A DNA stretch of 10,356 nt, taken from positions 1-10,356 of the forward strand of contig LSSN01002331.1 in assembly GCA_001970855.1 (NCBI GenBank). Reading direction: 5' to 3'. Each line of letters starts with the position of its first letter. The first letter of the stretch is position 1. Below, piece after piece: positions 1 to 10,216 of this stretch. Position numbers and translations under genes: made by a program. The notes beneath the pieces are model-generated. The model was not told where the DNA came from. It did not search any database and saw nothing but the letters and a program-made list of their open reading frames with translations. This DNA comes from Smittium culicis (lineage: Eukaryota; Kickxellomycota; Harpellomycetes; Harpellales; Legeriomycetaceae).

Positions 1-2072
1 TATACAAATACATTTGAATTTTTATTACTTTTATTCAATATCTATTTAATCCAAATAAAAGATATTTTCTAAAATAAAAAAATAAATTAATGATTATAAT
101 GTGTATTTTTACAAGTTTCAATCACGATAAATTAAACTTAATATATATATTAGGTTCAACGAGGCCTAAAAAATTTTTTATTGTTATTTTATCGCTAGTG
201 TTTGAATAAATTCATCTATAAAAAGCAAAATTTATATAAATTCAAATTTCTCAGCGACAATGATTTTTTTGTAAACTAACTATAAAATCTTACATTTAAT
301 TATATCTTAACTACAATTTCTATGGTTTAAGATTATCCGAGACCATATAAATATACTTATAGTGTACTCTATAATTTAGAAACAATTAAAGTTGCTGAAA
401 AGCATATGTTTTATTAGAACCTTAAAAAATATTGGGTTGCACAAATTTCATCTTTCGGATGTGATTAGAACTTTTATACTGAATTAGATAGATTAAAAGA
501 AATTATTTTTTGATTGTATCGTAGAGAAAATTCCATAATTAATTTTAAAAAAATTCTTAGTCTTAAAAAAAGTATATTCATATTTTCTGTTTTCTACTCA
601 ATAATAGACGTAAAAATTCTAAAAAAATTTTTGTGATGTATAATAACGAGATTAAAAAATTTTCTGAATCAAAAATTATATATGATAATATTTTATACAT
701 TCAAGTATTTATATATTGGGTTTAAAATTAGAAAAAAAATTATTGATATTATTATAGAAACACATTAACATTATGTATACAAATTAGATATGTCGGCTAT
801 CATAAAAAAAATGGAGCAAAAATTAGAACTGATACAAAATTATTCTTATTATAGAAAAATCATAATTCAAAAAAATTTTAAATATTTTATTACAGCCCAA
901 ATTCTACTATTTTATCTTAACACGGATATTAAATACTTTAAATTGGTAACAAATTATATTAATTAATACTAATATGTAAAAAAATGGAAAAAAGCGAAGA
1001 ATCTCTGTTTAAATATTAAATGAATTCATTGTAATAAAAAATTAATGATCTCAGCTATTTCCTATAATTGAATATCAATTTATATAAAAAATTTTTCTAA
1101 AAACATCTTAGGATATATAATATATAGTTATGAAACATTATCCCAAATTAAGAATTCAACTATGAGATTATCAACTATAAATAACTACGAGACGTATAAA
1201 TCTAAATAAAGTAAAGAGTAAAAAATAGAGAATTTTTTTAAAATTATCAATTATCAATAAAATTACTGAGAAAATTGAGCTTATTAAAATAGTGCACTAG
1301 CCAAAAAAAAAGCACATCAAATGAAAAAAGGCTAAAAATCTTAATAATTTACACTAAATTATACCAAACAATATTTCATTAGCTTAATTACAACATATTT
1401 GTCATAATGCAATCCTTAGAGCTAATAATATAAATTTAGTAAAAGAGTTTTTTTCAAAAAAAACCCTTCATATTGATTTGATCTTTATATCTTTAAATGT
1501 AAACTATTTAATAAATTCTTGCTATTTTATTCCATTAATAATTATAACTATCATTATCTCTCTATATTTAACGCCATTTTTTACTAGAAATATAATTATC
1601 ACAAAAAAAGTGTAAAAATCATTAAAAAAATTTTTTTTATACTATTGAGAATTATATAATGGAAAAAATCTAACAAATGGAACCCAATTATAAATTTAAA
1701 CAATTTACTAATTAAACTGTTAAAAGCGTATAGTTACATTCCAGGCTATAATATGCTGTAAAATGATATAAATATATATTTTTTTGCTCCTGTTAGTCTG
1801 TATAAGGCCGATTTATGAAATAAATAATACCAGAAAGTGAAATAATGAAAATTAAATCGATATTTAAAACGGATATCCAAAATTTTAACATAAACCTAAA
1901 ATATGAAAAAGCTCAAAATATTTAATAGAAATAATAATTAAAATTATTTGGCTTGGAGTAAAAAACGATTTAATAAATGCGGTGAAATAAAAAAAAACTC
2001 AGCATCTCAAAAAAATTTGTAGAAAATTTTATGTATTATATGTACAGTTAATGATTTAAAGCACACTGTTTG
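1..2072. other. AT-rich non-coding stretch, no gene recognised
   Basis: I see no gene here. Stops, mostly TAA, interrupt all six frames every few codons. One partly open plus-strand frame runs from 301 to 514 with internal stops at 331, 415 and 466, and another from an ATG at 790 stays open for 58 codons. Neither has a ribosome binding site or a protein family I can name, and both are no longer than chance allows at this composition. The first 60 bases hold 8 G or C. I found no tRNA cloverleaf, no rRNA-like block and no mobile-element ends. The stretch could be fully eroded former coding DNA or true intergenic DNA. Confidence 0.75.
150..179 (+). terminator. weak terminator-like hairpin
   Basis: TTAGGTT (150-156) can pair with GGCCTAA (163-169) around the loop CAACGA. 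Two of the seven pairs are T-G wobbles. A short A run and then six T (174-179) follow. The shape resembles a rho-independent terminator on the plus strand, but the stem is weak and no gene lies upstream inside the window. Chance is a real alternative. Confidence 0.2.
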
Positions 2073-2107
2073 AAGTCACGAATGACTTTTTGAATTTTTT
2101 TTTTTTT
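2073..2107 (+). terminator. rho-independent-terminator-like hairpin with T13 tract
   Basis: AAGTCA (2073-2078) and TGACTT (2083-2088) form a perfect 6-bp stem capped by the tetraloop CGAA. A G-T wobble can extend the base by one pair. After six bases comes an uninterrupted run of thirteen T (2095-2107), the longest T run noticed in the window. The order (stem, then T tract) fits termination of plus-strand transcription. No gene can be recognised upstream, so if functional it may be a relic of a lost gene. Stems of this size occur by chance in such AT-rich DNA; the very long T run is what raises it above background. Confidence 0.33.
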
Positions 2108-3968
2108 GGCCGTATTAATCCAGAAAAATAGTCACGGTAAAAATTTTAAATTATTAGATTAAAGTAATAAAAAAAAATTCTGCATGATTCTGTTAATATT
2201 AAAAATGGTTTCATTTAAGAAAAATAAAAAAAAATTAGCGTTTATGCTCCAATATTTGTTAAATATGAAACAGTTTATATAATAGAATAAATTATTACTA
2301 TGAAAATAAATTTGGAGTTTTCAAAACTACCATTAAAAGAATTAAAATCAGAAATCCTAAAAAAGAAGCGAAAAAATAATAATAAATTTACTAATAAACT
2401 ACATTTAACTGATTTAATATATATTTAATTTATATTAATACCTCATATTAGTGAGATAATTAACGAATTTATAATATTTTAAAACCAACTTCAAAATAGA
2501 AAATTCAAAAAATAATAACAAAAAGGAGATTCGTATTATAATCAAAAAAAATTTTCTGAGTATTAACACTAGACGAAAATAAATATTAAAGCTTAATCCT
2601 TCATAAAAACAGATTATTCTAACCTAGAAGACGTCGAAATAGATATGATTACAGAATCTCTTTTTATTTCTGTGTAACCATTGAAATATATTAAATATTT
2701 GGATAAATTGGAAGAATGAGCAAAAATAATATGCATGTAGTTGTGAAAAAACATTTTTTATAATTTTAAAACATTACAATAATTTTTTAAGGTAAAATAT
2801 CTTAATTTAAAACGCATAAGTTCTCGTCTAACTATTATATAGAAAGTGATCGTGATGAAAAAATATTAGCTATACCTATAAAAATCAATTAAATTAGTTG
2901 TATAAATCAACTCATTTTTAACAAATAAAAAAGAAAAATGTACCTATTAAGGGAATTAACCTAATTGATATTTATAAAATAAAATGGTAAAATAGTTTTC
3001 GATAAATAAGATGATATTTATAAAAAAAAAAATCTTTTAACGCAATTTTGTTATCATATAAAATATAAATACATTATCATTATCCCTTTTATTCTATTAT
3101 TGATCGCAAGATATTATGTACAGAACAAAATTTACTATTCATCGATTATCTAAAATATATTTATTCACCAATGTCTAATCATTATATAAATATGAGAATT
3201 ATAGAAAATTTTTTAATTTTAGATTATTTATATCCGTTATATAATAAAAGTTTATGCTCAGGATTTGATAATTGTATTATTTTTTACTCCTACATCTTGG
3301 ATTTATTCACATTTGAAAAAAAGAAATATCATAGTTAATTTATTCAGTTTCGCTATTAATAACATATAAAACTGAATTATTAACACCTATATCAATAAAA
3401 TAAGTCTAAATTGTATATAAAATCGCTAAAAATATACTTTCTCCTAAAATTGACGGAATATCTTTAAATGTTTATTTATTCATATTAGTCAATTTCTAAA
3501 ACTCTAACACATTTTAAAATTTTTTATATAATACAGATAAATATCTGATTACTTTTTTCAATCAAAAATAACGATACCAAAAAATAAAAATTTTCAAAGA
3601 ATTTAGAATCTGGATTCTTATATTCTTAATAAATTGATGCTATAAAAAAATTAAAATTAAAAAACCGAAAAGAATTTTTATGGCTAACAAATAAAAAAAA
3701 TGGCGCTTCAAATCACGGGTTTATAGAGAAACATACAATTTTTAACAATATATTTATACTTAAACTGATTTTAAAACGCAGAAATAGAATTCACAAAGGA
3801 TAAAAATAGCTTATTAATATCAATTGAAAAACAAAACTCTTGATAAAGGTTTGATTATTCATTTTTAAACTTTTGGAAAGAAAGTAATTAAATCCTCAAA
3901 ATAATCTCTTGTATTGAGTCAAGTCTAATCCATAAAAAATCTAATAAAAATATAGAAACTGTGAAAAA

Positions 3969-4021
3969 TTAAGTGAGTAGGATCAATATATTTTAATTTT
4001 TAATCCAATAGATCCACTTAA
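3969..4021. repeat. bulged inverted repeat
   Basis: TTAAGT (3969-3974) and GGATC (3980-3984) on the left pair with GATCC (4011-4015) and ACTTAA (4016-4021) on the right. This gives 11 base pairs broken by a five-base bulge (GAGTA) on the left arm, around a 26-base loop. Three pairs are G-C, unusual for this stretch. There is no T tract, so it does not look like a terminator. Function unknown; it may be chance. Confidence 0.35.
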
Positions 4022-4510
4022 CACGTCATATTTAAAATGAAGGTTTAAAATTTATTTTATTTATAAAAATATAAAAAGTTTATAAAATTCGAGAAATAGA
4101 ATTAAAGTCATAGTATATCTTGGTAATGGTTAAATTTTCTTCACAATCAATTTATAGGTTGGTAGTAACGAAAATAATGTAAAAATAAATATCAGGTATC
4201 TAATTTATGGTAAAATACTTAAAAAAATTTAATATAACATAGGAATAAAAATATTTACGATCAGATATAAAGTATTAGAAAATATCAAAAATAAATGATA
4301 TATGTATAACATTCTGTAAAGTAAAATCAACTAAAGTTTGACTTTAAAATTATGTAATTCAAAACGTTAAGACATATAATTAAATTCACAAATTTTTGAA
4401 TAATTCTAAGTTAAAGGTTAAAAATTTTAACGCAAAAATGAAAATTATGATACCCAGCTCAAATTTTATCGGAATATAAATAGTTAATTTGTGAAATTAA
4501 AATCAACCGA

Positions 4511-4530
4511 ATATATATATATATATATAT
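4511..4530. repeat. (AT)10 microsatellite
   Basis: Ten uninterrupted AT dinucleotides. Such tracts form by replication slippage and are common in AT-rich spacers. This is the only dinucleotide run of this length noticed in the window. Confidence 0.95.
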
Positions 4531-4689
4531 TTATCAAAAAAAAAATCCTTGATGTGATTTCTTCTCCTATCCAAAATAATGATCAAATACCATTATATTA
4601 AATTTATATCCTAATTATACTCTGAAAAAACAACTATACCTTCGATTTTGATCAGCATAATTAGACTTCAATCTGAATTATTATTAATA

Positions 4690-4712
4690 TTATGCAAATT
4701 TTATTTGCATAA
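4690..4712. repeat. perfect 10-bp hairpin with 3-base loop
   Basis: TTATGCAAAT (4690-4699) and ATTTGCATAA (4703-4712) are exact reverse complements around a TTT loop. Two pairs are G-C. No T tract follows on either strand, so it does not fit a classical terminator. It could be a protein-binding dyad or a chance palindrome; by rough count a stem this long with so short a loop is uncommon but not impossible in 10 kb of this composition. Confidence 0.6.
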
Positions 4713-5700
4713 GACCATATAACAATAATGAAAATCGAAATATCTTTTAAATTCGATAATTAAACCGTATATTTAATTAATACCGAAATGAATAATATTT
4801 AGATTATAGTAAGCTTAATTAATACTGTTTCAGAAGGAAATGCTTAAATTGCCGATGTATAAATGATATAATAATAGTATGTAATAAAATGAATACTAAT
4901 TTTCTATATTTTTAGCTATAAAAAAGTCTCTTGGATTTATATTTTTAAAATCTTGAATTTTTATTGATAGCTTATAGCTTTATAAAAGTATAAATCATAA
5001 ATTTAAAACCAGATATTTTCTTGTATAATTAAACATCGAATTAAACAATATTTTTGTTTTAATAATTTTCGAGAATAATCAAACAAGTATAAAAAGATAC
5101 CATATTCCAGAAAATTTTTAGACTTTTCCTCTTTAATATGTATTTTCCACTGCCTAATATATTAAAATAGTGCATGATAGCATATCAATAAGAACAGAAA
5201 GATTAAAAATATTAGAAATTCGGAGTGAATATGATATTATATTATAAAATTATAATATTTATGACCTTAATTAATGATATTTAATCTTTAAATTTTTTTA
5301 TAAATTTTCGTTAATTGGTGGAATGTTACCGAGTCTATTTCAATGAACATTAATAGCTCCTACATGAACTATAAATCTATAAATTAATAGCCAATTTCAG
5401 TAAAAAAAACTACTAGAATTTATTGAAGTAAATAGTTTTATTTTAAAAAAAAGATATTTAGTAACAATTCAGGTCAAAAATATATAAAAACGATCAATTT
5501 ATTTAATAAAATTTATAAAATAAAAATTTATCCTCGAAATTCAAAAATTATTAATAAATATGCAATTTGATTGATAATAAAATTAGGATTGAACTGAATT
5601 TCGATGCTACCTTTTATTAAAAATATAAATTATTTTCTATCTGGAATCTCCTAAGAGTGAAATACCAAGTAGTATATTTTTATAAGTACACTATACTAAA

Positions 5701-6140
5701 ATTTCACACAGCATTGCACTATCCTTGGTCGGGGATAGTGAAGGCAAAGATTAGCGATTAGGAGGACAGCGATTCCAGAGGAGGTCCATTTAAAAACAAG
5801 AGGAACCGATTATTTTAGCAAATTCTGAGATTATCTGTGCAAAAGTTAAGCTTTCGACAGAATTATGGATCTCAACTGCTTATCAGCTTATTGTAGGATT
5901 GCCAGATCTATCATTCTCACGTTTGGGTAGGAGTCTGTTTTTTATTAATCTTAGATGTAGGCTCTGATAGGAGCTCAATGACCTCAACGAATTCAATTTT
6001 TTTGGAACGAGCTTAATTCTATGACTGCTTGTAACTTCATTAATCCAGATTACTTGAAGCTATGCCTGGGTGGATCTTTCGGTTGGTAGATTGATCCCAT
6101 TTCCCTTTAGGCTCGCAGCCAATAGACCGGAACAGGAATT
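5701..6140. other. GC-rich island of unknown identity
   Basis: This block has about 40% G+C (169 of 420 bases over 5701-6120) against about 17% around it. The right edge is sharp at about 6140; the left has a short shoulder from about 5641. In the plus frame starting at 5701, G+C at codon positions 1, 2 and 3 is about 43, 40 and 38%, so there is no coding periodicity, and the frame carries six stops. The longest stop-free runs are 57 codons (plus, 5794-5964) and 58 codons (minus, 6059-5886), as expected by chance at 40% G+C. It holds short GC-containing dyads, including CACTATCC/GGATAGTG at 5717-5740, GCTC/GAGC near 5961-5975 and GGATC/GATCC near 6072-6097, and two AGGAGG cores (5760, 5779) with no frame behind them. 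Its length resembles RNase P RNA or tmRNA, but I cannot find their conserved cores or any rRNA core. No terminal inverted repeat or target duplication is visible. Options are a divergent structured RNA, a foreign insertion, or an assembly join. Confidence 0.85.
5717..5740. repeat. 8-bp GC-containing hairpin at the island's left edge
   Basis: CACTATCC (5717-5724) pairs perfectly with GGATAGTG (5733-5740) around an 8-base loop. Four of the eight pairs are G-C. It sits where the composition changes. It would suit a closing helix of a structured RNA or an insertion end, but no matching copy is seen at the right edge near 6140. Confidence 0.5.
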
Positions 6141-7321
6141 TATTAGTATTAGGATATTATTTTTTTATGCCTTGCACCAAATTAAGTATTTTTAAGTTTA
6201 TTTTACCGCATATTTTCTTTTATTGTTATTTTAAAAATAAAATTCCGTTATAAAAAAAAATGCTAACTGTAATAATTATGTATCAACTAAATAGCGAGCA
6301 ATAAATATATATTTAAATGAAAAAACATTAACTTAATCAATATAATTGGTTTATCATAATGAAATTAAAGTATTTTCCAAAAAATATTAAAAAAAAATTT
6401 ATTCACGACAATATTGCTTATAAACCCTAAAAAATCGAATAAAATTATATTTATTATTTCATATAAAATTTGTACTGGAAGTATACAGAATGGTTTTTAG
6501 TATAGTTTATGGTTGTATTTATTTAATATTTCACACTTTTTTTTTAATAATGATGTTTTTTATATTAATTAAATACCAATATTTTAATTTATTTAACCAT
6601 ATTGTGTAACTTTTTAGAATTTAAAAGGGCTAACTATTCACAATGCCGCATATATCATTCAAATAAACATAATAACTTCAATAAAAAATGACGAAATATT
6701 ATAATTTATATTTTTTAACTATTTTAAATTTTTCCTGGCATAAAAATTTTTTAAAAATTAACATTTAAAAACATCAAATTTATACGTAAAATCTAATGAT
6801 AATGTTTATATAAAATAAAAAATTTTAAATTTTTACATCTCTGCTAAAATCGCTGATAATTTTAATAAATATACTCATATTATTATAATCATAATATTAA
6901 ACTCTCTATATTAATTATAAATTCTAAACCTATTTATAATCGTTATTAAATTGGTTTTTCATAATTTATATTCATATAATTCAATAATAATCTAAAATAA
7001 ACATTTAAATATTTAATAAATAATCTATAAGTAGTATAAGTTAAAAATAATATAAAAAAATTAAATTTTGATTGATAATGAAACTATTTTTCTATAAAAA
7101 TTAAATATTTTTTGATAGTCATTTTAGCTGAAGTTATTTAATTTAAATTCATAAATCAAAAAACTATTTAAGAATTTTTTTTAAATATTTAACGTAAGGG
7201 CTTAATTATAAAATATCTGTTTTTTGTTTTATTATGGACCGATATCGATAATTAATAATCTCAGTCATAATTTGATCTAATATATACAGAATTTATCAGC
7301 TCATAATAAATTAATTAGTAT

Positions 7322-7400
7322 TTAAAAAATGATACTGATATAAAATAACTCAAACATCCGTTTCGATGTTTTGTAAATTAACAAACGTATCATTTTTTGA
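7322..7400. repeat. nested inverted repeat (cruciform-like)
   Basis: The outer arms AAAAAATGATAC (7324-7335) and GTATCATTTTTT (7387-7398) are perfect 12-bp complements; a T-G and a T-A pair extend them outward. Centred between them is a second hairpin, AAACATC (7352-7358) and GATGTTT (7365-7371), with the 6-base loop CGTTTC. The spacers on either side are 16 and 15 bases, so the layout is almost symmetric. The overall length (75 bases between outer ends) is tRNA-like, but there is no D or T arm and the outer stem is too long for a tRNA. It may be a relic RNA, a regulator dyad, or coincidence. Confidence 0.5.
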
Positions 7401-8347
7401 CACTTCTTTTAAGGTATTAGATCTAAAATATATAAATGCTATAAAACTCCTACAAGCTGAAGTATTTATAATTAAATAATCTTATATAATATAGATTTTT
7501 ATAATTTCTTGTAATAAAAATCAAAAAAATGAATTATTTTTACAACCCATTGAAAAAATTATTTTCAAGTTTTGACATATAAAAGGTAAATAATATACTT
7601 TAAAGAAAATGATTATTAAAAATGATTTGCAATTTTTTTTAAATGAAATTAATTTGTTTTAACCCTAGGAAAAATTCTTTTTACCAATATATCTGAAAAT
7701 AGTCCAAGGTATGATCTGGTTTTTATAAAAAATTTTACTATTTAATTCAGTATTTTTAATTTAATATCGATTTGATTATGATAGGATTTGTGAATCTGAT
7801 ATATTTAATATTTATATTGATTCAAAATTAAGCTATTTTTTGAAGAATATCGACTTATTTGAAATTAAAAAATTTTAAGTTTCTAGTAAATTATTAAATC
7901 CTCAAAAAAGTTATAAATCATAAAAAATAAATATAAAATATTCTACTAATGGAAATTTAATCAAACTGTTATATTTAAAAAGTTATTTTATATAACAAAA
8001 AGATAGTTTAATGAATATAGAATGCTTGAAATAAAATATTTTTTCAAAATAGATTGAAATTAATATTCTTTGTAAATGCGAGGTAATATGATTATTAATG
8101 TTTACAGGGAGACCGTATAAATTAAAAATACCATCAAAATAGTGTGAATTTGATATTAGAGATTTATGGCATTTAATGTATTGAAATAAATAATACATAC
8201 GAATAAAAAGAAATTAAAACAAAAAAAATTCCATGAATTTAATGTGAAAATATTCAATGAGATTTTTAATAATACTGAACTATTATAAGAATGATTAATT
8301 TTAATAATGCAGAGTGATCTCTATAATACTAAAATAATAATAAATAA

Positions 8348-8367
8348 ATGAAATGAGATGAGATGAA
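8348..8367. repeat. pentanucleotide tandem repeat, four ATGAR units
   Basis: Four successive units read ATGAA, ATGAG, ATGAG, ATGAA. It is a short slippage-type repeat and has no recognised function. Confidence 0.85.
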
Positions 8368-8939
8368 TAAAAACCTATTAAATAGAACCAATAACTTAAA
8401 TAAACGGAATATACAATTGAAAATTTTTTAACTCTTTTTTGGGTAAAATTGGGAGCTTTTATAATTAAAAAATAAAAAAAAATTTTTAATGAGCTCATGT
8501 AATAAGTACAAAATGAGTATTATAAAAATTAAATACTGAATTTAAATGGTTTCTATTAATTGAATAATAAAATTCTAATTCATAATTTAATTATACGCGA
8601 ATATATATCGCTTCATAGTGATTAAAAAAAATTGAAAAAGCATTTAAAGTATTATTTTTATTCCAAAGATATTCCAACTGATCATATTAAATCGCTCTCA
8701 AAGCTCGTTAAACACTGGTAAATATTTCAAGATAACCTATAATTGCTATATATAATAAAATATTAACGATTTATTTTTAATCATAAATCAAGTAAAATGC
8801 GCATAAATTTCTTTAAAGATAACTTAAAATCTCATATGGCATATCTGATTATATAATCGGAACTAAAATGAAATATTTTTACTATAAAAGTATCTGGAAT
8901 AGCTATTAAGAGTTAAAATCAATTTTATAACTATTATGA

Positions 8940-9066
8940 TTATATATTTAAGTTTTTACACTCACCAATTCTCACACCGATTTTTTCAGCTTAAAAATAG
9001 AATTTTGGAGCAGAAGTGAAATTGTAAATCATAATTCCGATTTCAGGAAATGATTTAAACTTTTTT
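8940..9066 (-). pseudogene. possible decayed coding scrap, family not recognised
   Basis: On the minus strand a frame of about 41 codons ends at a TAA (8942-8940) and contains one internal TAA. On either side of that stop it reads PEIGIMIYNFTSAPKFYF and AEKIGVRIGECKNLNI, richer in Gly, Ala, Glu, Val and Arg than anything else in the AT-rich part. G+C rises locally to about 28%. Codon positions 1 and 2 hold slightly more G+C (about 11 and 12 of 36 codons) than position 3 (9), the order expected of coding sequence. No start codon context, motif or family is recognisable, and neighbouring frames do not extend it. It is equally well explained as a chance run. Confidence 0.13.
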
Positions 9067-9349
9067 TAAAAAAAATTCTAATATAAATAGTTTTATGATA
9101 ATTTAATAATATAATATTTACTTAAGAGAATTAATTAGATAATACAGACCAAAATATGAAAACATATTAAAAGATGTATCTAGAATATTTATCTTTTATT
9201 AATTATTTTTTATAAATTAGTATAATAATATGTAAAATATAATTTCAATAGCTTTGAATGACTGAAATTATATTAATAGAATCCTTATAAAAACAAGTAT
9301 ATATATTAGTACTATCAAAAGTATACTTAATTTAGTTATTTAGGATTAG

Positions 9350-9367
9350 GATAAATAATTATTTATC
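9350..9367. repeat. 18-bp perfect palindrome
   Basis: The sequence GATAAATAATTATTTATC is its own reverse complement. A palindrome this long made mainly of A and T is expected about once by chance in this much sequence of this composition, so it is recorded only as a structure that exists. Confidence 0.7.
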
Positions 9368-10216
9368 ACTATTTAAATTTTAGAGTTTTTTATTATGAAA
9401 AAAATAGATTATTATATGAATTTATTTTTCACGAATGATTATCTATATATAAATAACCAATTAATGATCAACTATTCAGCTATTAAAAAAAATGAAACTG
9501 TTAAAGAAGTTGTATTGAACATTATCTTAAGGTATAAATAATCTAGGACATAGATATTAATAGGAATAATTAAAAATTTTATAATAATTAATAGAAAGAT
9601 TGATAATAATTTTTTTCATAAATGTAATTGATTTGTAACTTTTTGATCGATTATATATTTATAATAATGTGGTTATATTATGCTAAATATATATTTATTT
9701 AAATAATGTCATTTATAACTATTTTAATACAATATAATATAATGTATTGAGGTTTGATTTTACAATAAAAAAAAAGTAACTTTGTAGCATAATTTATCAA
9801 TTTTAATTTTTATCAACCTTTTTTATTAGTAGTAGGCTATTCATAAATATAATAAATGTTATTTGCTAATAATTGAAATTAATCGAAGCTGTAATGATTT
9901 TATTCTGAGAAAATTGATTCAGATTATTAAGGGAATTTATAATATTACATATAACTTCTATATAGCATGTTATTTTTGGCAACTAAATACAATTTTTATT
10001 TTTTTTTACATTTACTTTTGTTTGTATCATCGAAAATCCATGGAACTGGTAATAGATGCGAGTAGAACTGTTTGTATTCGCTTTTAGAAAAGCTTAGAAC
10101 GAAAAATACATAAAATGGGCTTCTAGTATTAATTTATTTAAGAAGTGATGTTTCTAAAAGCTGTTAATAACTCATGACTAGTATTTTTATTGTTTTTTAG
10201 CGCAATTTACGCAAGC

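Larger units (their letters stand above)
2108..5690. other. AT-rich non-coding stretch, no gene recognised
   Basis: About 3.6 kb with dense stops in all frames. The most open scraps are a 43-codon plus frame from an ATG at 2300, with no ribosome binding site, and a 28-codon frame at 2806-2889. Neither could be assigned to a family. An AAAAGGAGAT ribosome-binding-like motif at 2521-2530 is followed by no ATG, GTG or TTG frame of useful length. An A11 run lies at 3022-3032 and an A10 run at 4536-4545. The remaining structure (bulged hairpin, AT microsatellite, 10-bp hairpin) is listed separately. Whether this is decayed coding DNA or spacer cannot be told from the sequence. Confidence 0.75.
6141..10016. 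other. AT-rich non-coding stretch, no gene recognised
   Basis: About 3.9 kb, again with stops throughout. Minus-strand ATG frames of 71 codons (8198-7983) and 65 codons (8498-8301) lack ribosome binding sites. Their products are made almost wholly of Phe, Ile, Tyr, Leu, Lys, Ser and Asn, as random AT-rich DNA gives, so I do not call them genes. A 74-codon plus frame begins at 9863 and ends at 10087; its first two thirds have the same composition. No RNA gene, tandem array of long units or mobile-element end was found. The small structures inside are listed separately. Confidence 0.7.

Noticed and set aside
301..514. Partly open plus frame ending NFYTELDRLKEII, faintly like the C-terminus of SufS-type cysteine desulfurases
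   Set aside because: Three internal stops, and the expected preceding active-site cysteine region is absent. The similarity is too short to support a call.
2521..2530. Ribosome-binding-like AAAAGGAGAT
   Set aside because: No ATG, GTG or TTG start at suitable spacing. The only frame there would use ATT and stops after 15 codons.
2806..2889. Short plus frame reading ESDRDEKILAIP, resembling the D-x-K-hydrophobic-hydrophobic-A-[VI]-P stretch of inorganic pyrophosphatase
   Set aside because: Only about ten residues match. The upstream pyrophosphatase signature and the downstream C-terminal region are not found in any nearby frame.
3161..3311. DnaA-box-like sites TTATTCACC (3161) and TTATTCACA (3303) as a replication origin
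   Set aside because: About one exact match to TTATNCACA is expected by chance in 10 kb of this composition. There is no cluster, and no origin-linked genes are nearby.
5701..6140. Island as RNase P RNA, tmRNA, 16S/23S/5S rRNA, 6S RNA or SRP RNA
   Set aside because: Length suits RNase P RNA or tmRNA and GAGGAGGTCC loosely resembles the P4 start, but the other conserved cores (AGAACCCGGCTTA-like 3' element, tmRNA T-arm and tag frame, rRNA universal motifs) are not seen on either strand.
5701..6140. Island as an insertion sequence or MITE
   Set aside because: No terminal inverted repeats, no flanking direct duplication and no transposase frame could be found.
7983..8198. 71-codon minus-strand ATG frame
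   Set aside because: Length is at chance expectation, no ribosome binding site precedes the ATG, and the product is a mix of Ile, Phe, Tyr, Ser, Lys and Leu with no motif.
8301..8498. 65-codon minus-strand ATG frame with hydrophobic product
   Set aside because: Chance length, no ribosome binding site, and overlap with a slippage repeat. Random AT-rich DNA yields Phe/Ile/Tyr-rich membrane-like peptides.
9236..9274. 12-bp perfect inverted repeat with 15-base loop
   Set aside because: With two in three bases pairing only with A or T, about one such repeat is expected by chance in the window, and nothing else supports function.
9863..10087. 74-codon plus-strand ATG frame
   Set aside because: Chance length and no recognisable family. 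Only its last third (from about 10021) shows raised G+C, which I treat as part of the right-edge shift rather than as a gene.
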